64,000 nucleotides of DNA from Lichtheimia corymbifera B2541. Its lineage: Eukaryota; Mucoromycota; Mucoromycetes; Mucorales; Lichtheimiaceae. Location: contig JNEU01001006.1 in the NCBI GenBank assembly GCA_000697475.1, forward strand, positions 330,945-394,944. The letters are read 5' to 3'. The first letter of the stretch is position 1. Every line of letters starts with the position of its first letter. This document shows, one piece after another, positions 46,465 through 56,110 of the stretch. Both the position numbers and the translations under genes were made by a program. The notes beneath the pieces were generated by a model. The model was not told the DNA's origin. It saw nothing but the letters and a program-made list of their open reading frames with translations, and searched no databases.

Positions 46465-48227
46465 ATTTGTAGTTGACCTGCTTAATCTTGGAGGAATGCA
46501 AAGTCAATTGGCCAACTGGTGGATTCAATGGGGGCGAGTTGGTAAGGTAAAGAAAGAAAAGAGAGGGAAAAAAAAAGTGTGTGTGTATTGTGGGTATGTG
46601 TAAGAGACAGTTTTCTTGACCCGACCTCTTTTTCGACACCTAACGTGGTGGAGCATCCTTTACTCGATTCGGCAAGAAACCCCGCTTCTAGTGCTTCATG
46701 TTTGGCTTTTTGTCATCACTTTAACATGCTCCTCACCACTGAGTGAATATTCTTCTTGAGGAATAGAATGTCATTGGTAACTTCATTCACTAGAACAATC
46801 AGCATAGTCATTGTCTTTTGCAAATGAATAAAAATTTCTATTGTTCCCTATCATACACATGTCTCCTTTCATATCGGATTCTCACTAAAATGAGGTCGGC
46901 ATTTCGACGGATGCTATTCTTGGCAGATTTGTTGTTTCATAAACTTTTAGTGAGATTGTATTTTCATTTCTTGTGGTGGCGGGTCCCACTTTATCGTTAA
47001 CTAATCTTTCCTGGGGCAAGCGGTTCTTTTTTAGCTTGTGTGTCAATAACATTCTTTGCTGACACTTTTTACGCAGTTCCCCGATTATTACAGTACTCTG
47101 TTGTCCCAACATTTTTTTTCTCCTCCTCTCTACAGGCCCCCCTGATCCGATTGGTTTCTTGGTCAGGGTACCATCCTCTACCTTACCAAATCGGTAGGAC
47201 ACAACTATGGATCGGTAACGGTGCACACATCCACATACACACATACCACACATACGACCTTTGAAAGGGATCTACATTTGAACAGGAGCTCAATACATCC
47301 AAAAGACCGATTGTCAGCGGTATCAAACAGTCGAACTCCATAATGGGTAGGTTATATTTCGATCACCTAGACACTCGCTATGCTTAAATCAGTCATAACG
47401 TGACAAAAGGCAAACTATGATAATGTAGCTTTGGTCAACAGACCTCTAATTATGATTCATATTATTTATGTGCATACAGTAGTATCTGGCATATGTTTCG
47501 GTTGGTGTGGTATGTACGTCACTATTGCATCTAATGAGCCTGTTTCATGTAATGATAGAGTAGCAGTGGCTTGTGAACGGCTACACCCGAGACATTAACA
47601 ATCATATCAATCATATCAAGGAACATGCTCAGATGATTGAATAGTGGCATCCATATGTGTAGTAGCGGTGTCATTTTGAAACTTTTTAATGCTCATGATC
47701 GAATCTTCTCAGAAAAAAAAATGTGGCCTTCAGCCATCAACTGTCAAAAAGGTAGGCATACGGGAAATGTACGACGATCCTGTATTGCAATGTAAGACAA
47801 GCGCTTTGTGAATTACTCTATTATGGAATAGCAGCAAACGTCGATCCGATCGCATCATCATCCAAGTTGCAGTATCCAGGCATTACCCAAGGCAGTGATG
47901 CGGTTGCCATGGCTTTTAAAAGTGCGGTGTTATGCAAACCCCGTGTCGTTATGCTATTGAAAAGGTTCGTTTTTATGGTACGATGCTCTCTCTTTTATTA
48001 TGACATTTGGCAATTGCAGAGGCTATACTACGCTATCATTATCATTTTCCTTGATCGCAAATGACAAGAGTCTCATTCATGTTGAATATCAAGAGGAAGG
48101 CGTTGTAATATAGTAACTGTTGGTTGTTGACGTGAGGATGGTGGTCATGCGCACGTGATCGCTCGTGCATTGAATTTCCAGTCATCAGAAGCTTTCAACT
48201 TCTTTGTCTCTTTTACACATTACCACC
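46465..48227. other. 1.8-kb region between Skn7 and LAMTOR5, no confirmed gene
   Basis: Left part is the Skn7 promoter and leader. A minus-strand ORF (47253-46885) and a plus-strand segment (~47829-48060, with LQYPGITQGSDAVAMAFKSA) look partly coding but have no recognised family and I could not build exons. The rest is AT-rich. Confidence 0.3.
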
Positions 48228-48700
48228 ATGGAATCACAGCTAATGACAGTTCTCGACGACATGTAAGCGTACTCGGTATCAATGACGGTTGGCAAGCGCT
48301 TGCTGACATTGGTGTAGAGCCAACAGGGAAGGTGTTCAAGGCGTGCTCATTGCCGATGAGAAGGGATTATGTCTCGGAAGTATGTACAGCGACCAGCCAC
48401 GCAATCGAACTTGTTCCATTGATATCGTATGTTTTCGCATATAGCTCGAGGCGTTGCAAAGAGTGAGACAGCAGCTTTTGCAGCATCTATTGCACGAACG
48501 GCACGCGAGTTGCTTCCACCAGGGACTACTGAGCTCAACGACAGGACCGATTACCCTACCATCAACATTGACTACAAGAATCAGTAAGTCTTTCTCAATA
48601 TGGATGGATCCGGCCGTTTATGATATATTGAGTTGTTTTATTCAATAGCAAAGTGGTCATCCGCAACGAGGGATCTTTTACGCTTGCTATTTTTATGTAG
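48228..48700 (+). CDS. Ragulator subunit LAMTOR5 (HBXIP-like)
   Basis: Four short exons (48228-48262, 48318-48379, 48445-48583, 48649-48700) encode 95 aa. The protein starts MESQLMTVLDDIANREGVQG, followed by VLIADEKGLCLGTRG, a Ser/Ala helix, LLPPGTTELNDR, and VVIRNEGSFTLAIFM at the end. It matches the length (about 91 aa in human) and roadblock-fold layout of LAMTOR5: an ME..L...L start, GVLCTD-like strand, GLxLG turn, long helix and a final IMIQ..-like strand pair. LAMTOR5 belongs to the Ragulator scaffold that holds Rag GTPases and TORC1 at the vacuole/lysosome. No single ORF exceeds the exon lengths, so gene callers could miss it. It converges with SRAP, stops 52 bp apart. Confidence 0.85.
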
Positions 48701-48752
48701 TCAATTTCATCCTATCCCCCCATTTACTCGATATCTGCCTTATCTATTCATG

Positions 48753-50025
48753 CTATTGCTTCGTGAAGAAACTGGTGATTTTTTTCTTATTCTTGCTCTT
48801 ATCAGTGGTGGTAGTGGCGGCCTGTGTGGATTTCAGTTTCTTTTTGATTGGGTCCTCTTGTGTGTCTTTATCAGCGCTTCGTTTGGAAGGTGTTATTGGT
48901 TTCTCCTGTTCCTTGGATTTGGTTGTGGATGCAGATGGATGGGGTTTCTTTGTCGCAGGTGTGGTAGATGATTTACTGAAAAAGTTGGAGATGGATCCCT
49001 TGAGTTGGTCAACCGGTACAACAAAGTCGGATGAATTATTGGTGGTGGGCCCAACAGCATCAGTGACCTGGTAGCTGCATGAATGATTGGAGTTAATTTT
49101 GGGAACCATATTGGGATATCTTATACACTTGCCAATCCAATTCGCCTTCGTATGGCTTCATGATCTTGGATATATCTTTACCCCACGGCTCTGAAGACAA
49201 CCATTTTTCCACCTCTGGCGATCCATTCTCGAGGATAACAGGCATCCGGTCATGAAGAAAGGAAAAGAACTTGGATGGGGACGTGGTGACTATGGTACAT
49301 GTGTATAAGGACTGGCCTATGCGGATGACGGGGTAGGTCAAAATGCTGTCCATATATATATCGATATGCCATTTCTCAGTGATACCATCAATATTTGAAT
49401 GATCATAGAGACCAGCAAACAGCATTAGCTTTCCATCCTTGCGCTTTGTGTAATAAGGAATTTTCTTTTTCTCGGTTAGCTTCTTCCATTCAAAGAATCT
49501 ATGTAATAAAGGTGGTGTTTAAAAATTGGGTCATTCATGCAACTTCATGGAGCGTCTTTTTTACCCTTCCGCAACAACAATGCAACGCCCTTTGTTTTTC
49601 GCATGGTCAAACATGGAGTGGCCTACACTGAGAGTTTCATCACGTGCATTGATTGGCTATGTAGGATAGGCAGGAGTGAATGCTGCTTTTCTTCTCTTTC
49701 TCAATTTACAATAAACTTGATACTCAACCTGATTATCGGGTGTGTGCTTTGCCCAGGAAGGGATGAATCCCCATTTCTGCAGTGATAGCGTTGCTTAGGG
49801 ACATGAATACTTCCGATAGACCAATGATTAACTTGCCATGGTTTGCAGGATCAAGTCATTATTATCAGCGTAGCGCACAACAGGGATCCATTTACGAGGT
49901 GCGACGTTGTAGCTAGGATGGAAATAGTCCTCGTCATTCCATTTATCAGACACAGCCACGTCGCTTGACCGGAGTGTTGTACGCAACTCGTATGGGCACA
50001 AGGAACAAGCGAAACGACCACACAT
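48753..50025 (-). CDS. SRAP/HMCES abasic-site shielding protein
   Basis: Five exons (50025-49837, 49776-49729, 49656-49565, 49498-49127, 49074-48753) encode 340 aa. The start is MCGRFACSL: Cys2 is the nucleophile that forms a thiazolidine crosslink with abasic sites, exposed after Met removal, so the upstream in-frame Met was rejected. Further SRAP blocks: PSYNVAPRKWIPVV, KWGFIPSWAK, PINARDET, GRCIVVAEGFFEWKK (active-site Glu region), AGLYDH, TTSPSKFFSFLHDRMPVIL with the catalytic His. A Lys/Ser/Thr-rich tail (~235-340) contains GSISNFFSK and ends KKKITSFFTKQ, both like PCNA-interacting motifs. It protects abasic sites in single-stranded DNA at replication forks. Intron 1 (49836-49777) has a GC donor (ATG|GCAAGT). 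Confidence 0.93.
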
Positions 50026-50553
50026 TGATAGAAAGAGAGAAAGGGTACGTGTCAAGAAAGGGAAAAAGAGAGGCGGTGGTTGGGAATGGGATTAAAAAAA
50101 AACTGATAATAGCACACGTGAGCAGCAGCAGATATGGGTAGGCCTTATACTTTAGAACCGTCACTACTTTTTATGACTACTGATGTGATGGGGTGGGCGG
50201 GGGGAATAGTGTATTCATGATTCATCCACTCCATAATACAACATATGCATTTCATAGTATAATGGTTATCACATTTTATCGAGTAGATGGATGATGACAA
50301 ATTACATCGATTGCTACAAACATGAGGCAAAGAACGAGGAAGAAAATATTTTTCAAAGAAGCGAGCTGATTGGCCAAGTTCTTTTGGATTGACCAGTGAA
50401 GGCCGCCTTTGCCATGAAAACAGAGAGCCGGTGCGTTGAGAGCAGCGTTGATTTTTTTTATCCTTTGCTCTTTAGTCGTCTTGGGTGTGGTTTTTCCCTT
50501 TTCAAAAGCTCCACATTCCAGAATCTACTGTCAGCCACTGTCCAGAAATACAA
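50026..50553. other. Divergent promoter region of SRAP and DUF3020 genes
   Basis: AT-rich, no ORF with motifs. TAGTATAATGGTTATCAC at ~50255-50272 resembles a tRNA A-box, but no B-box or acceptor stem follows. Confidence 0.4.
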
Positions 50554-51884
50554 ATGACTTCAATGCCATCGCCCCATTTGTCTACAACAGAAACGAACCC
50601 CACCACCAGGGACGATGACCACCTTATGCCCGTGACTAGTAGTAGTCCCACAGACTTGACTGCTGCCTCCTACCACGCTATGCTAGCTGCTGTCAATAGT
50701 CAAAAGGTTCCTTCACTCACTCAGGATAACCTTATTGCTGCTGCCGCTGCCGCTGCCGCTGCTGCTGCTGCAGCTGTTGCCAATGGCGACACTCAAGGCT
50801 TGCAACTACCACAACAACCGCAGACTGCAACACCGCCCAAAAGCACAAGCAACCACCACCACAGTCGTTGTAAGCCGATCCATGAATTGGATGCTGCCAA
50901 AAGAGATAGTATTCGAGCAGCTAACCGGGAACGAAAAAAGAAATGGCGTATCCACAATGAGGAAAGAAGTAGGTTCAATGGGTCACATCTTTATATTGGT
51001 TTATTGTGTATTCCTAACAGAGTATGTCTCTTTTTAGACAAGGACAATGATCTACGTTGTCGAGTGAACAAACGAGCCACCAAGCTATATGGACCTGAGG
51101 ATACCAAAGAGAAGCGTCAATGGGCACAAGAGGAATTTGAGAAGAGACGAGAAAAGCGCATGGAAAAGGAACGCCGCAAAAACATAGTCGACAATGTTAT
51201 GAGTGTACCACCTGACAGCCCATCATCCTCAAGCAATGCTGGTGTCATGCCTTCATCATCAACAGAAACGTCATCACCACAACAACAACCATCATCACCA
51301 AGACAACAAGCAGCAGAAGCTGTTGCAGCAGCTGTTGCATCATCGGCTGAGCAATTATCCTTTTATCCAACATCTACCTCATCCACAACACCACCACCTT
51401 TGGTAGATCCTGCAGCTGCAGCCAAGATGCTTGATTTCCCACCTGATTTGCAACGACAATTACTGGAACAGCTTAATAATATGATTGTAAGTGGTAAAAT
51501 GATCATCTAGACTTGTATTGACGCAAAACTAAATAGGCCATGACAAATGCTGGACGATTGTCCGCTGCCCCTGGCGACTTGATTCATCAAGATCAATCAC
51601 AAGATCCAACATTGCAACCTGACACTAACGTAAAAGTGGATTCCGACACATCATCATCACAACAACAACAAGCAACTGCATCCAGCTCGAGTGGCAGTGA
51701 ATGTAATAGTGGGCAAAATACACCAGTGACCATCAAGCAAGACGCAATGGATCATGCTGGTAGCGAGGAAACCCAGCAAGAAGATGTAGATGATAGCGAC
51801 GGCAAACAAGAAGGGAAACGACCCGAGTATACCATGGATGCAGTATTGACCTTGATGCAATTGAACGCAGGCTGGCGAGAATAA
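50554..51884 (+). CDS. DUF3020-domain fungal transcriptional regulator-like protein
   Basis: Three exons (50554-50968, 51038-51486, 51537-51884) give 403 aa. The core at ~120-215 reads RDSIRAANRERKKKWRIHNE, ERNKDNDLRCRVNKRATKLY, then RQWAQEEFEKRREKRMEKER, the strongly basic helical signature of DUF3020, a domain found only in fungi and of unknown function. An Ala run (~63-75) and Gln/Pro/Ser stretches flank it, and the C-terminus is acidic (SEETQQEDVDDSDG) followed by a hydrophobic helix (DAVLTLMQL). This layout suggests a nuclear regulator. The ATG at 50554 is the first in frame after the 5' leader. Intron 1 lies inside the domain (donor GTAGGT). Confidence 0.82.
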
Positions 51885-52237
51885 TCCCATCAAACACACA
51901 CACCTCTCCCCCCCTTTCTTCTTCCCTTTTTTCTCCCTTGTACTTATTTTTCCCATACACTTTCGATCCCATTGTTATTCCTTTTTGAACAAAAAGTGTT
52001 ATTATATATCGCATTTGATTGTAACAAAGTAAAAAGCTACCCCATTATTTGATTGTATGTATTATATAGGAAGGATGATTGATGTTGCACTTTAGTATTC
52101 TTTGGGTATATTTGAGGAAAGTGGTGCTGAGCCCAAGATGTGAACTGCGGAGGTAAAGTTTTCAGGCTAAAAGCGACCAGTGTTCGTTAACTTTCTACAG
52201 TTGTTCTTCTTTTCTCATATTACGACTTTATAACAGC
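51885..52237. other. 3' flank of DUF3020 gene and promoter of the SR protein gene
   Basis: Pyrimidine-rich 3' flank, then AT-rich sequence. No gene seen. Confidence 0.35.
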
Positions 52238-53388
52238 ATGCGCACTACACTTTTTGTTGCTGGTTTCGGTTCGAGAACACGAGCAAGAGACCTCGCCTAT
52301 GAGTTTGAAAGGTACTTTTTCTGCCAGACAGGGGAACCGTCAGCCCATCACCATCACCACGTCGTCATGGCCTGAACGAGTCGAGTCGTGAGAAGAGTTA
52401 TTTTGTCCTCTCAATACCTCCACGCAAAAACGCATGACGAATTCGACGTTCTCTCTCTCTCAACAAATGACTTGAATAATGCCGACTCTTTTTCACGGTC
52501 GACGATGACGATATCTAGTTCGGTTCTCTCCCCTGCGTCTGCTTAGCAACCATATGTGTGTGTGATTATATATATTCCTTGACGACTAACGACTCATCCT
52601 CATTCGCGTATCCAAAGATATGGCCGTCTTGTGCGTTGTGATATTCCTGCTCCAAAGAGTTACACAGCACGCCCGTAAGTCAATTATCCCAATAACATCC
52701 CATTGAAGAAGACTCATACGTAGGTGATGTGTAGATATGCATTTGTAGAATTTGAAGATCCTCGTGATGCAGAAGATGCATTCAACGAAATGCATGGTCG
52801 TCGTATTGATGGATACACCATTAGTGTACAGGTATATGTGGTATGGGCATAGATGGGTGTACGATAACTGACAACAACTCTCTTTATTCATGATGATAGT
52901 GGGCAAGAAATGCACCTAGTGCTTCATGGCGTTTTGACAGAGGTTCTCCACCACCTTCACGTCGACCTCGTTCTCCATCACCACCTCCACGTAGCTATAG
53001 TCGATCTTATGGTCGTTCTCGTAGTCCTTATTATCGTGGTCGTTCACCTAGTCCTTATTATCGTGGACGTTCTCGTAGCCCATATTATCGTGGACGTTCT
53101 CGCAGCCCTTATTACCGTGGTCGTTCCATTTCTCGTTCTCCTCCTCCACGATATCGTTATGGTTCGCGTTCAAGATCTCCACCACCTCCACCACCTCCAC
53201 CCCATGGTCATGAAGTTGATTATCAATCCATTCGTTCTCGTTCACGTACCCCTGAACGTCGTGATTCACGAACATCGCCACCACCACCACAACAACAACC
53301 AACAGCTACTCAACCTGTTGCTGCTGCTGCTGCTGCTGCTGCTCCTGTTACCACCACAACGACCACTGCTGGCGCCCCTGAGCATTAA
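52238..53388 (+). CDS. SR-type splicing factor (RRM plus RS domain), Srp1-like
   Basis: Four exons (52238-52311, 52618-52674, 52735-52831, 52900-53388) encode 238 aa. Exon 1 begins MRTTLFVAGFGSRTRARDLA with FERYGRLVRCDIPAPKS (RNP2 and helix), exon 3 has YAFVEFEDPRDAEDAFNEMH (RNP1), and the RRM closes with GYTISVQWA. An RS domain follows with repeats of SRSPYYRGR, then SRSRTPERR and a Pro/Gln/Ala/Thr tail. The protein resembles fission yeast Srp1-type SR factors, acting in exon recognition. Intron 1 is 306 bp, far longer than the ~60-bp introns typical of this window, which may mark regulated splicing. It converges with the Zn2Cys6 gene. Confidence 0.92.
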
Positions 53389-53430
53389 ACCAAAGCATAT
53401 ATATACACCCACACACATACATTCCATTTG

Positions 53431-53454
53431 ACACACACACACACACACACACAC
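53431..53454. repeat. (AC)n microsatellite
   Basis: Twelve AC units in the 3' flank of the SR protein gene. Confidence 0.85.
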
Positions 53455-53530
53455 CCATTTTCCCCTCTACCCAACTCTCTATTCACCCCAATCTGAATTT
53501 ATAAAATTGATATCATTTACATTTATTCAG

Positions 53531-55515
53531 TTACAAGTTATCGATACGATTTGCATCTAGAATATGCTGTACATGTTGCACAAAGGGTCTTGTACGTGCA
53601 ATATCGCGCACCGGTGTTTTGAAGACAATGTTGAGTAATCGTGCCAATGCATCCAATGCATGATTCTTGAGTGCTGTATTATTCTGGACGTGGTATTCCA
53701 TAATTTCGCATGCCTGCTTGAGCTCATGAATACAGGGTCTGAAATAACAATCCATGGGTTCCTGGGATTTTGTCCATCCTTCAAATAACAAGACCAAGGC
53801 AAATGCTGATGTGCTACAACGCTCCACAGATACAGGTGTCGGCAAATAGGTTTGATGCAGCAAGATCCAATGACCGTGGTGCCTGATGCGATGCATGTAG
53901 AAACACCTTGTATACCATACATTCTCACTTTTGGATTCCAACAGTGGCTTCAAGTGCTTTTCTCGGAATGTTTCCAGCTGCTGCTCAATACGTTCGACTT
54001 GGTTATACGGCACATGTTGTGCATCACTGGCAAAGCATGTGCGTCGGATATCACGTGTGATTTGACATGTATCGAACTCGAGGATGCGGAATGTATCTTG
54101 GTAATCATTTTGTTTCTGGTGTAGCGATGTAAGGGAAAAGGTTGGGTTGTTGAGATGGACTTCATACGGTTTGTTGTGGTAATGGGAAGCTGATGTATCG
54201 AGGAAATATAGAAACCAGCGCACGGATTGGGTATATTGCATAATGTCAGCGGTCGTTGTTGATGATGATGATAATTGGTGTCGTATGGCAGCTTCATCTT
54301 GCATATCCAGGCTTGCAGCCATTCGTACTGCCATTCCCGTATACATGTAAATCAATGACGTATTCCCACTCTCGATATGAAAGAGCACCAGGTTGCATAA
54401 CGCATGGCAAATCATGACATTGGGTTCCTCAAAGTAAAGCTGTGATAATAAATCCTTGGCTCGATCATAATACTGCTGGGATAATCGTGCACATTGCTCC
54501 ATGGTCATCGTACTCTCGCTGCTGTCATTGAATATTTCAGAGTGCCAGCAATAGGCATGTAGTAGCATGTTGCATACGCAAGAAGCTAATAAAAGCTGTA
54601 AAACGGGAGAGGCGCTGACACGATCCCTATCCAGTAAAGCATCATGTAATAATCTTAAATACTCGGGAATCGATCCATGCAGTAGACAATGCGGATATAA
54701 TTCCATCAGACGCACCATTGTGTCCCGCGATAACTTGTTCTTGGACCACGGATCCTCATCCTCATCCATATCAGATCCCGATGAAGGTGGTGTGAGCCCT
54801 GATGATGATGGAAGTAGACTCGTAAAATGACTCAATTTGACAGTAGGATAGATGGTGTTGTTCCTTGTGAGCCAGGCTTGTGGAAAACGTGAAGATGATG
54901 AAGATGTGGCGGTAGTGGATGATAGCAATGAAGATCGTGTAGCTTCATTGTCAAGGGCAAACTGGATCAACGCAGCATAAATTTCTTCCACATGATGCAT
55001 ATGCGTCTCAATCGATATCCCACTTTTCTCGCTTCGTATACGCCATGATCGTAATGCATCTGTTTGCACTGAACACGTGGTTGTTGCTGGTGGTTGTGCT
55101 GTTGATGCTGGTGGTGCTGTCGGTGACATGGGCTCTCTGTCGTACACAAGCTTCTCGATAATATCGAATTCATTCAAAAGAGACTGTATTTGGTCTTCCA
55201 GGCCATAGAAACGATCACGCAACGCCGTACTAGAAAGATCGCCGGGTGCATCAAGGTATTCACAGACTACATTGGCGGCAATGCATTGGTCACAAGAGGG
55301 CCGTGATCGTGAGCATTTGGATCGATGTTTGCGACACCTATTGATAGTAGCATGGTGAGTTGGAATGGAGCTCCTGCCAATGACCGTGTATAGAGTAGTA
55401 CTTGCCTTTGACAAGATAAGGCTTGTCGTATCCTTCGTCGAATAGGCTTATCAGTTGGATCATCACCAGGTTTGGTAAGAGCTTGGCCTATCCTTGCCAC
55501 TGTGGATTCTTGCAT
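53531..55515 (-). CDS. Zn(II)2Cys6 fungal transcription factor
   Basis: Two exons (55515-55406, 55337-53531) encode 638 aa. The intron splits the zinc cluster: spliced, it reads SCQRCRKHRSKC then SRPSCDQCIAANVVCEY, a correct C-x2-C-x6-C-x6-C-x2-C-x6-C cluster. Intron 1 (55405-55338, 68 bp) has a GC donor (CAAAG|GCAAGT); no GT site gives this frame. A coiled dimerisation region (FYGLEDQIQSLLNEFDIIEK) follows, then a 'fungal-specific' middle homology domain (LYPHCLLHGSIPEYLRLLHD, MYTGMAVRMAASLDMQDEAA). A DNA-binding regulator of unknown targets. The start is the first ATG, 34 codons before the first Cys. Confidence 0.92.
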
Positions 55516-56110
55516 ATCGGGCAGAACAAGATGAAAGCTATCAATGCTCAGACACCGCTCTCTTTACCCAGCCCGACTTTGTGGATTATTATGCACAGTT
55601 CACCTTTATTAATAAACACGTATTATGTATTGATGGATGATATTGGATTTCTACTATAAAGTGCAGGTCCGTAAGCAGTTGCTTATTCGATAGGCTATGT
55701 AGGGTCCCACTTTCCCCAGGAACCCATTCATACTGCTTTAAGATGGATGACCTTTGTAACATAAGATGGTCCCCCGAAACGTGTGATGTGAATGAACCAA
55801 AGCTTGATAAATGTATTATTAAGTAGGCTATTAAGAAGGTACAAGTATACTGCAAGGGTGAGGGGTGTTCTAGTAGTGATGGTTAACATTGATTATCCAA
55901 CATGAGATACAAAGAAATGCAGTGATAAATGCATGGGATCATTGTTGTTGCACATTCATGTGTGTGTGCGTGTGAGAGAGAAAGCGTGGGCGGCAACTGC
56001 AAATGTTTGTAAAACATGCAGCAGATAACAATGAGAGCTGTGTTTCCGCTTTTAAGAACATCCTCATTTGACACACTTTCATTATCCCCCACTCTTTTCC
56101 CATTAAAATC
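55516..56110. other. Divergent intergenic region
   Basis: AT-rich promoter region for the Zn2Cys6 gene and the coiled-coil gene; contains a (CA/TG)-rich patch near 55955-55975. No gene seen. Confidence 0.4.

Noticed and set aside
46885..47253. 122-codon minus-strand ORF
   Set aside because: Begins in a CA/TG-rich repeat and shows no recognisable motif; could not be linked to other exons.
47829..48060. Coding-looking plus-strand stretch (LQYPGITQGSDAVAMAFKSA)
   Set aside because: No start, no consistent exon chain and no family match; left within the intergenic description.
50026..50055. Upstream start for the SRAP gene giving a longer N-terminus
   Set aside because: SRAP chemistry needs Cys at position 2, so MCGRF must be the true start.
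50255..50272. tRNA A-box-like sequence TAGTATAATGGTTATCAC
   Set aside because: No B-box (GGTTCRANYCC), anticodon stem or matching acceptor stem within the next 100 bp.
52910..53431. 173-codon ORF overlapping the SR protein's last exon
   Set aside because: It is a +1-frame shadow of the RS-repeat coding sequence.
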